Below, piece by piece: positions 39,301 to 46,666 of a DNA stretch of 64,000 nt. Numbering within the stretch: the first letter of the stretch is position 1; each line of letters opens with the position of its first letter. Position numbers and translations under genes: made by a program. Origin of the DNA: an uncultured Alphaproteobacteria bacterium (GTDB taxonomy: Bacteria; Pseudomonadota; Alphaproteobacteria; Micavibrionales; CSBR16-224); the NCBI GenBank assembly GCA_950054485.1, contig CATLPD010000003.1, forward strand, positions 243,509 through 307,508, written 5' to 3'. The notes under the pieces were generated by a model. The model saw only the letters and a list, made by a program, of their open reading frames with translations, made no database searches and had not been told where the DNA came from.

Positions 39301-41465
39301 TAGCCTTTAATCGAAATGGTGGTAACGGCGGAAATGGTGGAAATATTGATATTGATATGACGGGCAATATCGTAACGCAAGGTGATGGCGCATTCGGAAT
39401 TTTTGCACAATCTATCGGTGGCGGTGGCGGCGTTGTAGGATCGCCAACAACTGACGGTGTTGCTTTTGCAGGATCTACAGGCGCGGTTGGAACGGGTGGA
39501 ACAATTAACATTAATCATCAAGGCAATATTCAAACATTTGGTAAAAATGCCCACGGAATTTTCGCACAAAGTATGGACGGGGCAGGCGCTCCTTCGGGCG
39601 CAGTCAATATTACCTATGGTGGACAAATCAGTGTCTTTGGCGAGGGTGCAAATGCTATCTATGCCAATACTAAAGATGGTTGTGGTGCAAACTGTAACAT
39701 CAATATTACTTTGGAAAATGGAAGTGTTTTGACAGGTGGTTTGAACGATGCAACTGTTGTCCTTTCGGATGGTAATCAAAATAATGTTCTAAATGATGGT
39801 GTGGTCCAATCATTAGCAGGCTTGAACGGTACAGCTTTTTTAGGGACAGCTGGTAATGATAATATTACTAATACACATATGGTTTTCGGTAACCTGGATT
39901 TAGGATCGGGGATAAATAATTTTACAAACAATCTTGGTGCGACATTCGTGTCCGGTCAAAATTTGAATGGTGTCAACACGCTGGTAAACAACGGTTTGAT
40001 GAACATCGGTAACTCTGCAAATATTTTAACGTCATCACTGTCAGGAAACTTACAGCAGGGTGCGGATAGTCAGAACATATTTGATGTTGATTTGAATGAC
40101 TTTTCTTCAGATAAAATTGTTGCGACTGGCAGTGCGGATATTAACGGTCAATATACATTGAATTTTTTGAATGTCGGATTGGTTAAGCCCGGGGAACGCC
40201 AAACTGTTTTGATTGATACGGCTTCAGGTATAACGACTAATAATGCACAGCTAGATTTTGTTAAAAATTTGATTTCCAAGTATGAGCTTGTTCAAAATAG
40301 TAACCAAATTATTCTGAAGTCAAATGTCGATTTTACCCCCTCAGATATAAAATTGAATGACAATCAGGGCGCTGTTGGTGATTATTTTAATTCAGTACTT
40401 GGCGGTGCGCCACAGCAATTCTCCTCAGTGACCGAAGTGATCAGTACATTACAAACCGAAGATCAAATTGCTGAATTTTATCAGCAATTAACACCGGAAT
40501 CTCAAGCTTCGGTCAAATCGACAGGCATCTTATCGGCAAATGTATTTAATCAACGCCTGCGCAGTTGCCATCAATATTCAGGAGCCGACAAATTTATAAA
40601 AGAAGGTGAGTGCTGGTGGTCTGCCATTGGGTACCGTGATACGGAACGCGATACGACAGCTGCCGCTACAGGATACGATTCAAAAAGTTATGATGTTGCA
40701 GGCGGTTTCCAAAAAGAGCTTGATAACAATCTTCACTTTGGTCTTGGCTTGTCTATTGAACGGTCAATGTCAGAGTCAAAAAACAATCTTGGTAAACAAG
40801 ATGGAGAAGGCTATCTGTTGGGTGCGATACTGAAAAAGCAATTAAATGATGGTGTATTTGTGACGGGAACCTTGGCGGGTGGTATGACCTGGTATGATGC
40901 GAGCCGTATTGTGCAAACGGGCCCTGCAACCTTTGCTGCGGCTTTATCGGATTACCGGACAGGTTTTGTATCGGCCGAGGCTGATATATCAAAAACATAT
41001 GACCACGGAAACTGGTATGTTCGCCCTTTAACTGGCTTAAATACGACATACGCGTGGAGCAGTGCCTTTAATGAAACAGGTGCGGGCGCATTAAATGTCA
41101 TGGCAAATCGAGCAGATGATGTCTCGGTCAATGCGCGCGCCGGGATTGAATTTGGCGGTGAAATTCAGGATTACGTGATTGATTGTATGGAAGACTGTCC
41201 CGTCATGCGTCCTTATGTTCGTATCAGCGGCGTTAAATACCTGACAGAAGAAAATACAAAACTGGAAGCACGTTTCGAAGGCGCTGCCGCCACAAACAGC
41301 TTTACTGTTACCAGTCCGACTTATCAGGACTTTATCGACGTGCAAACTGGTATTGAAATTCTAAGCATCGATAATAAAGTTTTGCGTTTGAATTATGGCG
41401 CAAAAATTGGCGAAGACAGTATTCAGCACAGTATTCTAGCTAAATTCTCTATTCCTTTTAATTAA
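33303..41465 (+). CDS. Giant autotransporter with glycine-rich AQSIGGGGGNGG repeats
   Basis: The 2720-residue type V secreted surface protein starts at TTG 33303. A TAA at 33276 closes the frame upstream, and an ATG at 33298 is out of frame and stops at once. A signal peptide (LRFFILAFLCLYLFPKDAKS) precedes the passenger. From about residue 200 to 2050 there are about thirty units of roughly 65 residues, each centred on GILAQSIGGGGGNGGF and separated by a beta-strand segment of the TYGxxSHGI type, as expected for a right-handed beta-helix. The C-terminal autotransporter barrel covers about 2435-2720 (from CWWSAIGYRD) and ends with KFSIPFN. Likely an adhesin. Two 91-bp sites flank it, suggesting acquisition as a module. 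Confidence 0.9.
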   Translation: MILLRFFILAFLCLYLFPKDAKSGTYDCGQALDSPFTGAVTYSCSGDQHANGISFPGTLTPIALGAQYIVDRPLRVNSRVNIFNLSQNITSGNNIGVWLYNYGQYGHSQSSSAVIGTFTANTGPTGSQIYTSGFGAHGVLMQSNGGYLLDNNNIRSVVGSAWANGLRFDTYNAGNGQSGYIQTTGDRAVGIYLYSRGGDGSNGSGSKGFDSGGSGGAGGVGGHVFANNRFYIQTFGNASHGIAALSIGGDGGDGGGGGLSSGGGAGGQGAQARSATITNRNNVETYGASSHALMAQSLAGRGGSGGGGLFWNNGGLGGATSHGNLARVNNYSTVYAGGQGSYGIFAQSVGGFGGSGGDSYGFVGFGGGGNTAGNGGTVLINNYAPGNVTTIGNFSHAIFGQSIGGGGGSGGNGAGFVGIGGGGSSGGAGGGVGIYNEGTVTSYGNYAHGIFGQSIGGGGGDGGDSAGYAAIGGNGATTSNGGEVVITNTGNVHANAYGAHAIMAQSIGGGGGNGGSTASLGVGIGGAGGGGGNAGNVTVTNSGRLTTNQNNATALIAQSIGGGGGNGGDSFAAGGGALTIGGAGGSGGQAGRVSVFGNVSSHPNFDIRTYGSRSHGIMAQSIGGGGGNGGYAGSLGASVLGSFAMAFGGAGGNGGWGADTLVDTSNRIQTYGDSSHAIFAQSIGGGGGNGGYAIAASGATHFSASAAFGGSGGLGGGASTTHVISRGNLYTEGDRSSGIVAQSVGGGGGDGGFAVSGSVAGNASFNLAMGGKGGNGGSGGVIYVENHGAITTLGNNSHTILAQSIGGGGGNGGFAIGAGLSGTASLTAAIGGNGGAGGDSIPWLSNAPYYNNAVRVQNYGVLSSHGRDSNGILAQSIGGGGGNGGFSIAASGAGKMAANLTVGGKGATGGNGAKVDVDNFNTIIVRGDGSKGILAQSIGGGGGNGGFAIGLSGASQGSAGANLGGFGAGGGASGVVEVSNTGYILTLGKDGSAIVGQSIGGGGGNGGFSYGGTFSQYNASLNVGGGAAAGGNGNSVSISNSGFLDTYGEQAYGILAQSIGGGGGNGGFSAGTGFSTGFSGSLTVGGVTTVGGDASQVNVFNLDGGNIVTRGARASGILAQSIGGGGGNGGFAAAGGFSTGNAVTASVGGRGGGGGHASDVTVSNTANISTSGEGAYGIHAQSIGGGGGNGGFALGSSGARGHSGALSVGGSGGGGQNAGKAWVYHNAGNIMTSANNAHGLVAQSIGGGGGNGGFSLSGTVAGQNAISASIGGKGGAAGNSNGAYIAAEDAILTQGASSYGILAQALGGGGGNGGFSLSGAAALNANSIGVSIGGSGSSGGNVLSGVSVSSNADIYTVGNSSHAIVAQSIGGGGGNGGFSGTLNGTIKNGAKLGLALGGDGAVGGYANTVSVETTGNIRTDEMGAMGILAQSIGGGGGNGGFGFNAALSSGNGKMTGEVTLGGSGFGGGGSGQIDITNGANISTYGRYSYGVLAQSIGGGGGNGGSVYQGNISARSSGKQFNLALGGSGSAGGAANAISFTSTGSILTTGADAHGVLAQSIGGGGGNGGMAIGAALSGSESSNFEMKLGGNGGNGNSGARVTLTQNGFVETRGNRSIGLFGQSIGGGGGYGGMTGAVSLGLSGSNSAYSISLGGNGGNGSTGGNVSITSNGGIQTSGLNAHAMFGQSVGGGGGMGGDALAATRTGTSNRNVAYAVALGGNGGSGNHAGNVTLNNTNAIVTLKDNSYGLYAQAIGGGGGSGGDANAFTIIGTSTDGPGSDSKDKSRIISVGGSGGTSGDGGLITVTNAGTITTTGTDSHAIIAQSIGGGGGNGGGAEHSAPGLSDLIDLPSGPSLPNVPGFNFTPDIDILPDQEPLLNTDTKNLSATIGGSGGASGNGKAITINNTGIIRTLGAGSFGILAQSIGGGGGVGGLGASGETGTIGVGGAGGAAGNGGNVTINFGGDVFTEGVAAHGIFAQTIGGGGGIGGNVDRGITQDNTTGVAFNRNGGNGGNGGNIDIDMTGNIVTQGDGAFGIFAQSIGGGGGVVGSPTTDGVAFAGSTGAVGTGGTININHQGNIQTFGKNAHGIFAQSMDGAGAPSGAVNITYGGQISVFGEGANAIYANTKDGCGANCNINITLENGSVLTGGLNDATVVLSDGNQNNVLNDGVVQSLAGLNGTAFLGTAGNDNITNTHMVFGNLDLGSGINNFTNNLGATFVSGQNLNGVNTLVNNGLMNIGNSANILTSSLSGNLQQGADSQNIFDVDLNDFSSDKIVATGSADINGQYTLNFLNVGLVKPGERQTVLIDTASGITTNNAQLDFVKNLISKYELVQNSNQIILKSNVDFTPSDIKLNDNQGAVGDYFNSVLGGAPQQFSSVTEVISTLQTEDQIAEFYQQLTPESQASVKSTGILSANVFNQRLRSCHQYSGADKFIKEGECWWSAIGYRDTERDTTAAATGYDSKSYDVAGGFQKELDNNLHFGLGLSIERSMSESKNNLGKQDGEGYLLGAILKKQLNDGVFVTGTLAGGMTWYDASRIVQTGPATFAAALSDYRTGFVSAEADISKTYDHGNWYVRPLTGLNTTYAWSSAFNETGAGALNVMANRADDVSVNARAGIEFGGEIQDYVIDCMEDCPVMRPYVRISGVKYLTEENTKLEARFEGAAATNSFTVTSPTYQDFIDVQTGIEILSIDNKVLRLNYGAKIGEDSIQHSILAKFSIPFN

Positions 41466-41628
41466 TTATTTATCGCACAATATATGTGTTCAAATTTTAA
41501 GAATAGCTGTGCTTACAATTCATTCATATTATCGTATTTAATTATTCTTAAAAAGTTAGTTCGAATCCTCCTATAGGATTGATAAAATTTATTAAATAAA
41601 ATCAATAGCTTATGCGTAAAAAATTTAT
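41466..41628. other. AT-rich intergenic DNA after the autotransporter
   Basis: No gene or terminator is convincing here. A tRNA T-arm-like stretch GTTCGAATCCTCC with a CCTATAGG palindrome occurs near 41572-41588. It may be a relic of an integration target, but no tRNA body is present. Confidence 0.3.
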
Positions 41629-41719
41629 GGTGGCATCATTAAATAGTTCGCCCTAACTAATTGAAATAAAAAGATTCTTAATTTTCTGAAGACGATTTAT
41701 ACCCACTCTTATACCCTGG
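41629..41719 (+). repeat. 91-bp att-like site, copy R3 (divergent)
   Basis: GGTGGCATCATT starts this copy. AATTGAAATA and the paired TATACCC motifs then fall at exactly the same distances as in the copies at 32931 and 49580, although the intervening bases differ. It separates the autotransporter gene from the defence block. Confidence 0.5.
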
Positions 41720-41745
41720 GAGAAATTCGCTGTAGTTCGAGTCCT

Positions 41746-42087
41746 TTAAGTATTTACGATGCGTGTAAGCAATTCTTTTATAATGGTAAGATTATCACTT
41801 TCAGAATTGGCGAATGCAATAACAAATCTTTTCTGTTCAGATAAAATTTGAGTGCTATTTACCTCTGTGGAATGAATATACGTTGCGTAGATTTTGAATT
41901 TTTCTTTAAAATTATTTGTTCGATTTATTTTATCTATACACTCATCAATTTTGTTTTGAGTTATTCCTAATAAATTAAGTTGGCTCTTCGCCAATTCATC
42001 TGACCATATTAATTCTTCGGGAGTATTGCCAGGCAAGAAAAAGAGGTGTTTTTCCATGTATTGCACGCAAGATTTATATCTTTCCAT
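41746..42087 (-). pseudogene. Probable detached C-terminal part of the adjacent ATPase gene
   Basis: From the ATG at 42087 the frame encodes 113 residues (MERYKSCVQYMEKHLFFLPG, later NTPEELIWSDELAKSQLNLL). Protein-like sequence continues upstream in the same frame without a start codon (PHGNLTAETLKEVIEAQANG) right up to, and out of frame with, the end of the ATPase gene. This suggests that a single longer gene, an ATPase followed by a nuclease-like C-terminal region as in OLD/PtuA-type proteins, has been broken by a frameshift or internal deletion. The family of the C-terminal part is inference. Confidence 0.5.
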
Positions 42088-42187
42088 CCTAACGTCCGAA
42101 TTAGGGCTCGCGTTTAAGCCTAATTTATCAACTGATTGCCCATTTGCTTGCGCTTCTATTACCTCTTTAAGGGTTTCTGCAGTTAGA

Positions 42188-43216
42188 TTACCATGGGGTA
42201 ACCTCGGTTGAACCAGTCTCAGGTGATATGCGAAAAGCCTTAATAGCTTCGTTGGGCAGGTTTTCTATTATAAATGGAGAATGTGTAGAAATCACTATTT
42301 GGTGTTTGTTGACTTTAACCTTTTCTATTAAATAATCTTTTAATCTTCTCTGAGCCTCTGGATGAAGAGATACTTCAGGTTCGTCTAAAATTATTAATGA
42401 GCCGTCGGAAGCTTTTTCCATTTTATGAACAAGTACGGCTACTGCGGTTTCTCCGCTACCTGCAAATGCTTCTGAATAGCTGTAGTGTTCGGTAGCTAGA
42501 ACAACAGTTTCCGCCCATCCAGAAAAGAACTTATGGTTTATATACGAGCCTTGTTTGTAATCTCTTCCTAATATCTTTGAGATATGCATGAGCTCTTTAT
42601 TTGTTAAAGGTTCAGGAGCTTCATTCTGCTCTTTTCCCGCAATCTTTATGACTTTGCCACTATCCAAAACATTTCTTAAAAAGGGAGATTTATTACGAAT
42701 ATAATCTTGTACTACAGGGCGATCAGAGTAAAAAAAACATTTATCAAAGGCGGGGAGTAAAGACCTGAAATTCAAATATTGTACTGGTTTATTAATAGGC
42801 TCTTGCCTTCGCCCACCTGCCAACCCATATTTTTTGAACGGTCTTGAAGTTTCCCAATAGTCCCAATTACGGCCTTTTTTAGTGGCTCTCAGTTTAAGGC
42901 ATTCGACTGTGTTGCCACGACTATTTTTATAACCATGTATAATAGACGACCGCTTGTCATTTTTTCCTAAAATAGGATCAAGTTTAGTTGAAAACCAATA
43001 TTTTTTTGGAGATTCGCCTTTTGGGCAGCCTTGTAGCCCTTTTAATACTGAGCTTTTTCTTGTTCCATTTGCTCCCACAAAAACAGTTAAGGGGAAGTCA
43101 AAATTTATTTGCGTATCCTCAGCTATATCTTTGAATTGAGGTAACCTGATATAATCAATATAATTTGGAAAGCCGCCACTTTCCTTAATTTGCCATATGT
43201 TTTTGATATCGTTCAT
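42188..43216 (-). CDS. AAA-family (SMC/OLD-like) ATPase, probably decayed
   Basis: The 342-residue protein resembles the ABC/SMC-type ATPases found in defence loci. It has Walker A at residues 48-56 (GANGTRKSS), a signature-like FAGSGETAVAVLVHKM, Walker B SLIILDEPEVSLHPEAQRR and the H-loop region ISTHSPFII. The usual third glycine of Walker A (GTGKS) is an arginine, explained by one GGA-to-AGA change. The protein stops right after the ATPase core, with C-terminal-like sequence out of frame downstream. Both points suggest loss of function. It is divergent from the restriction endonuclease gene with 78 bases between them. Confidence 0.75.
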   Translation of the reverse strand: MNDIKNIWQIKESGGFPNYIDYIRLPQFKDIAEDTQINFDFPLTVFVGANGTRKSSVLKGLQGCPKGESPKKYWFSTKLDPILGKNDKRSSIIHGYKNSRGNTVECLKLRATKKGRNWDYWETSRPFKKYGLAGGRRQEPINKPVQYLNFRSLLPAFDKCFFYSDRPVVQDYIRNKSPFLRNVLDSGKVIKIAGKEQNEAPEPLTNKELMHISKILGRDYKQGSYINHKFFSGWAETVVLATEHYSYSEAFAGSGETAVAVLVHKMEKASDGSLIILDEPEVSLHPEAQRRLKDYLIEKVKVNKHQIVISTHSPFIIENLPNEAIKAFRISPETGSTEVTPW

Positions 43217-43294
43217 ATAAATTTCTAATTGTTCTGTCTAAAGTATTTTGCAGGAAGGATTGCATAAATTCAATATAAATGGTCATATAATATT

Positions 43295-44131
43295 ATGAGA
43301 TACACATACGAAACAGCCAAAAATAACCGTAGCATTGATTCGCGCAGAACCTTTGTGGATGCCCTTGATGGGCAATCCGTCCTAAATCTTGATAGCTTTG
43401 AAAGTGTTTTTAATAAAGCTGAAGAGCTGGTCAAATCGGAATACCCAAAAGTAACCGGCGGAGCCCTTAGTAATGTTCGGGGGAACTGGTATGAATGGTT
43501 AATTACAATTGGGATGATAGAATTCCATCGCAACAATGATAATGCACATTATCTTTTACCCCTACCCAATATAAGCTCGTATGATTGCGCAAAATTATAT
43601 AAAGATAGGATTTATGCTTATATACGCGATTTAAGGGCAAAAGTAGCTTCTATAGCTGATGTAAGCTTAATTACGTCTAATCCGGACTTTGTTATCATTG
43701 ATAAAGATGTTGATTTTGAACTGTGTATGCCGGAAAACGGACTTATAACCGTAAATTTTATTGATAATATTTGCCAAGCCTTTTTGCAAATGGAGCACAA
43801 ATGCTCGCTAGATCAGATAAAAGGTTATGTTGCGGTGAAGTCTTCCCTGCGTCCGGATAGAAGATTGCAGATTGCGCATGAGGGCAGTTTAATGAAAGCT
43901 TTATATAAGCATGTTCAGACACGGGAGTGGATCATTGATGCTCCCGGAATTAAATATTACGCAATCTCTTCTGAAGTGAAGGAAGCTGATAGAAATGCTC
44001 TCAGAACTGTTGCCACGCATTCTATTGTAGATGTGGGTAGTGTGCCTAGGGCTGCGGTAGATGGCTTGCTATGCGTCTTTTCCGGGGCAGAGCTAGAGGT
44101 GGCTCTAAATAAGATACTAATTGAGGATTAA
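43295..44131 (+). CDS. Type II restriction endonuclease, Cfr10I/Bse634I/NgoMIV family
   Basis: I assign this 278-residue protein from its active-site layout. E67 (NWYEW), D131 (SNPDF), K172 and E186 (in VKSSLRPDRRLQIAHEGS) reproduce the E-x63-PD and K-x13-E spacing known from Cfr10I (E71, D134, K190, E204), with the KxSxRxDRRxQ pattern of that group. Family members cut sites with a CCGG core such as RCCGGY or GCCGGC; the exact site here is not deducible. The gene is convergent with the C5 methyltransferase gene (four-base overlap at the stops), the expected partner. Confidence 0.82.
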   Translation: MRYTYETAKNNRSIDSRRTFVDALDGQSVLNLDSFESVFNKAEELVKSEYPKVTGGALSNVRGNWYEWLITIGMIEFHRNNDNAHYLLPLPNISSYDCAKLYKDRIYAYIRDLRAKVASIADVSLITSNPDFVIIDKDVDFELCMPENGLITVNFIDNICQAFLQMEHKCSLDQIKGYVAVKSSLRPDRRLQIAHEGSLMKALYKHVQTREWIIDAPGIKYYAISSEVKEADRNALRTVATHSIVDVGSVPRAAVDGLLCVFSGAELEVALNKILIED

Positions 44132-45369
44132 CTATCCATCTGTAGAGCCAGAGCTTTACCTATCGCCTCAGATAACCCAGGCGGTACGGCATTACCTATT
44201 TGTCTTCCAATGCTTACTATACTAGGCTTACCGGAGAGGGTATGAAAGACCCAAGTTTCAGGAAAGTCCTGTAACGCCGCCATTTCAGCTGTATTTAACC
44301 CTCGGTTCTCAAAGGGGTGTATATATTTACCTTTAGTGGGGTTGTAACCGGCTGTTCTAATTGTGGGGGCGGGTTTATCAGATTCTATACGGCCAAAGGT
44401 ATCATGACCTTGGTGTTTGCCGCTTCTCCAGCATGGAGGTCTCATTTCCATTGGTAATACTTTAAAATTTTCACCCTGACCAATATAGCTGATGCGTTTA
44501 ATCATCTCCTCTGAGTGGTTCATTCCCAGGCAATCGTGCCTCTTTAATGTTTTTTTGCTTATTTTGCTTAAGGTGTTGCCTACAGTTTTCCATGCTTTAG
44601 GCGTGTAATCAGGCATTGAGTCCAAATCAGCGGTGAATTTTTTCCATTCAGTAAAATCTTTATAATGCGTTGGAAGTGGAAAAGCGGGCTTCCTTCCTAA
44701 AAGGCCAATCATAATAAAGCGTTTCCTTTTTTGCGGAACGCCATAATCTGCTGCGTTTAATACCTTAAAAGAAATTCCATATCCCAAGCCATCAAATTGA
44801 TGTCTCATATAGTCAACTACTTCGGTGTGACGCTTCTGGGTTATGCCTACAACATTTTCAAATATAAATGCTTTCGGCCGAACGCCTTTTACAATTTTAA
44901 CAAACTCTAGAAAAAGGTCGCCATTTTTAGGGTCGTTTTTGCCTTTTTTGCTTCCGATATTGCTAAAGGGTTGGCATGGTGCTCCTCCGGTCACTAAAGA
45001 CGCGCTGCCTTTTTCTATATTACAAAAATTTAAAAGTTCTTCAGCAGATATCTTTTTGATGTCTCCCGCTTTGCGATCGTCACTTTTTTCAAAAACGCCC
45101 CATTCAGGTCTATTCTCCTTTAATGTAACTCTACAATCGGCGTCTATTTCTACGCAAGCCCCGGTTTTAAAGCCAGCTTTTTCTAACCCTATTTCCATGC
45201 CACCAGCGCCGGTAAACAGGCTAATTATAGGCCCGTTATTGTCGTGTTGAACTTGAGCCTGACTTATATCTATATATGAATTCCCTTCGGACTTATTAAA
45301 ATAGATTTTATCACCGAAATTGCTGTTCAGTGAAATTTCAGCAGGCATGGAATTTGGCAGAGCGATCAT
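44128..45369 (-). CDS. DNA (cytosine-5) methyltransferase
   Basis: This is the modification enzyme of the restriction system. The 413-residue protein has the ordered C5-methyltransferase motifs: I (ISLFTGAGGMEIGLEKAGF, near residue 48), IV with the catalytic Cys (GGAPCQPFSNIG), VI (FENVVGI), VIII (QKRKRFIMIG), the target-recognition region (about 225-355) and X (IGRQIGNAVPPGLSEAIG). An N-terminal extension of about 45 residues precedes motif I. It overlaps the restriction gene by four bases tail to tail. The Vsr gene lies 51 bases upstream on the same strand. Confidence 0.95.
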   Translation of the reverse strand: MIALPNSMPAEISLNSNFGDKIYFNKSEGNSYIDISQAQVQHDNNGPIISLFTGAGGMEIGLEKAGFKTGACVEIDADCRVTLKENRPEWGVFEKSDDRKAGDIKKISAEELLNFCNIEKGSASLVTGGAPCQPFSNIGSKKGKNDPKNGDLFLEFVKIVKGVRPKAFIFENVVGITQKRHTEVVDYMRHQFDGLGYGISFKVLNAADYGVPQKRKRFIMIGLLGRKPAFPLPTHYKDFTEWKKFTADLDSMPDYTPKAWKTVGNTLSKISKKTLKRHDCLGMNHSEEMIKRISYIGQGENFKVLPMEMRPPCWRSGKHQGHDTFGRIESDKPAPTIRTAGYNPTKGKYIHPFENRGLNTAEMAALQDFPETWVFHTLSGKPSIVSIGRQIGNAVPPGLSEAIGKALALQMDS

Positions 45370-45420
45370 ATTCTACTTCTTTTTGAAAGATATAATACTA
45401 ACTATATTCTACTTTTGTTC

Positions 45421-45828
45421 TCATTTCAAATGAGATTTCAGTCGGGATTGGATTTTTTCCATATTTTTTAATTCGCATTGCCAAATAGTAATTATATTCC
45501 AGCCTATGTTCTTAAGCTCTACTAAATTTCTTTTGTCTCTTTCTATATTTTTAGAAAATTTTTCTTCCCAAAATTCTCTGTTGGATGTCGGGGTACTTCG
45601 TCCTTTTTTGCATGTATGACGATGCCAGTAACAACCGTGAATAAAGATCACTGTTTTGTATTTTGGCAATACGATATCAGGTTTGCCAGGTAAATCTTTT
45701 CTGTGAAGTCTGAATCTGTAGCCCATTTGATGAAGTAAACTTCTAATTCGCAATTCAGGCTTTGTATCTTTGTTGCCTATATTGCTCATAATATCGCTTC
45801 TTTTATTCTGAGAAAATATGTCTGTCAT
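45421..45828 (-). CDS. vsr: Very short patch repair endonuclease Vsr
   Basis: Vsr nicks DNA next to T:G mismatches that arise when 5-methylcytosine is deaminated. The 135-residue product has the usual start (SQNKRSDIMSNIGNKDTKPE), the LPGKPDIVLPKYKTVIFIHG metal-binding aspartate region and the zinc-site segment GCYWHRHTCKKGRSTP. The final IGWNIITIWQCEL also matches the family. It lies directly upstream of the C5 methyltransferase gene, the standard association, and six bases behind the HNH gene, forming one operon. Confidence 0.95.
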   Translation of the reverse strand: MTDIFSQNKRSDIMSNIGNKDTKPELRIRSLLHQMGYRFRLHRKDLPGKPDIVLPKYKTVIFIHGCYWHRHTCKKGRSTPTSNREFWEEKFSKNIERDKRNLVELKNIGWNIITIWQCELKNMEKIQSRLKSHLK

Positions 45829-45834
45829 TTAAAT

Positions 45835-46545
45835 TTAAATTAACCGGGAAATCCTGTTTTTTATCTGCGTCTTAAATTCATCCTTGTCGTTAGAGTAATG
45901 TAGGCGGCGATGGCAGTTAGGGCAAGCCGCTATAGCATTTTCAATGGTATCTTCGCCGCCATCGCATAGCATGGTTATATGGTGAACCTCTAGAAATGGC
46001 TTCCCTTTACCATCAGTAAAAGGTGCAGAAGACAAGCATGCTTCACATTTTCCATCGGCAAGTTTTAGTACCCATGATACCACCTCAGGGTCGCGTTCAA
46101 AATTACTTGTAATATATAATTTTCTGCGAGGGGATTTGTTGCCTTTAGGCGGAGATAGTTTGACTTTCCTTGATATCTGTTTGGCACGGTTTGAGTGGTC
46201 GGTTGTGACTTCGATATCGTTAAAGTTTATATACCCATTTTTTAAAATGATTGAAGCAATTTTATCTGCTGAAGCTTTACCGATATTCCGTGCCGGTAAA
46301 TACCCTTTTAAAAACGGTTGGTGTAACAATTCTAAAACATAAGAGATGTTTTGCATGCGATATTCAATTGATCCGCGACTGCGTTCACTCAGAGCTCCCG
46401 CTCTCAAAGTTCTATTAAATGCGCTTTTATTATAAGCGTTTCCTTTTTTCTCCTCAGTCATCATTTGAAAATACGCCTCTACAGCGGCTTCTAATTCTTC
46501 TTTAGCCCAGGGAGTGTTTCTTTGAGTTGGTTTTATTTCTGACAT
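45835..46545 (-). CDS. HNH endonuclease linked to Vsr and methyltransferase
   Basis: The 236-residue protein has a C-terminal HNH domain: CEACLSSAPFTDGKGKPFLE, then the catalytic VHHITMLCDGG, then NAIAACPNCHRRLHYS, with two CxxC zinc pairs. The N-terminal part (about 1-150) is helical and includes the YRMQNISYVL segment often seen in restriction-associated HNH proteins. It is the promoter-proximal gene of the HNH-Vsr-methyltransferase operon. It may act as a second restriction nuclease or as a methyl-dependent one; this is not decidable from sequence. Confidence 0.85.
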   Translation of the reverse strand: MSEIKPTQRNTPWAKEELEAAVEAYFQMMTEEKKGNAYNKSAFNRTLRAGALSERSRGSIEYRMQNISYVLELLHQPFLKGYLPARNIGKASADKIASIILKNGYINFNDIEVTTDHSNRAKQISRKVKLSPPKGNKSPRRKLYITSNFERDPEVVSWVLKLADGKCEACLSSAPFTDGKGKPFLEVHHITMLCDGGEDTIENAIAACPNCHRRLHYSNDKDEFKTQIKNRISRLI

Positions 46546-46631
46546 ATAAGAATTTTATACCCTAATTGAATTCTGTCCAAACTATACATGAGTTTTAGTT
46601 CCGATAATGAATGATTATCGGAGGTAAACCC

Positions 46632-46647
46632 GTGCAATTAGTTGCAC
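46632..46647. promoter_or_regulatory. 16-bp palindrome GTGCAA-TTAG-TTGCAC, copy 1
   Basis: A six-base stem with a four-base spacer, identical to the copy at 47545. Both lie about 20 bases beyond the stop of a minus-strand gene, here the gene at 46667. It may be an RNA-end hairpin or a protein-binding site. Confidence 0.45.
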
Positions 46648-46666
46648 AGGTCCACTCCTATTTTTA

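Noticed and set aside
33900..39600. Regularly spaced repeats resembling a CRISPR array
   Set aside because: The repeats are coding, about 195 bases apart, of varying length and in frame with the autotransporter passenger.
38823..39779. Long open frame on the minus strand inside the autotransporter gene
   Set aside because: It is the antisense of glycine-rich repeat codons; its composition and that of similar proline-rich frames nearby follow from the repeat bias.
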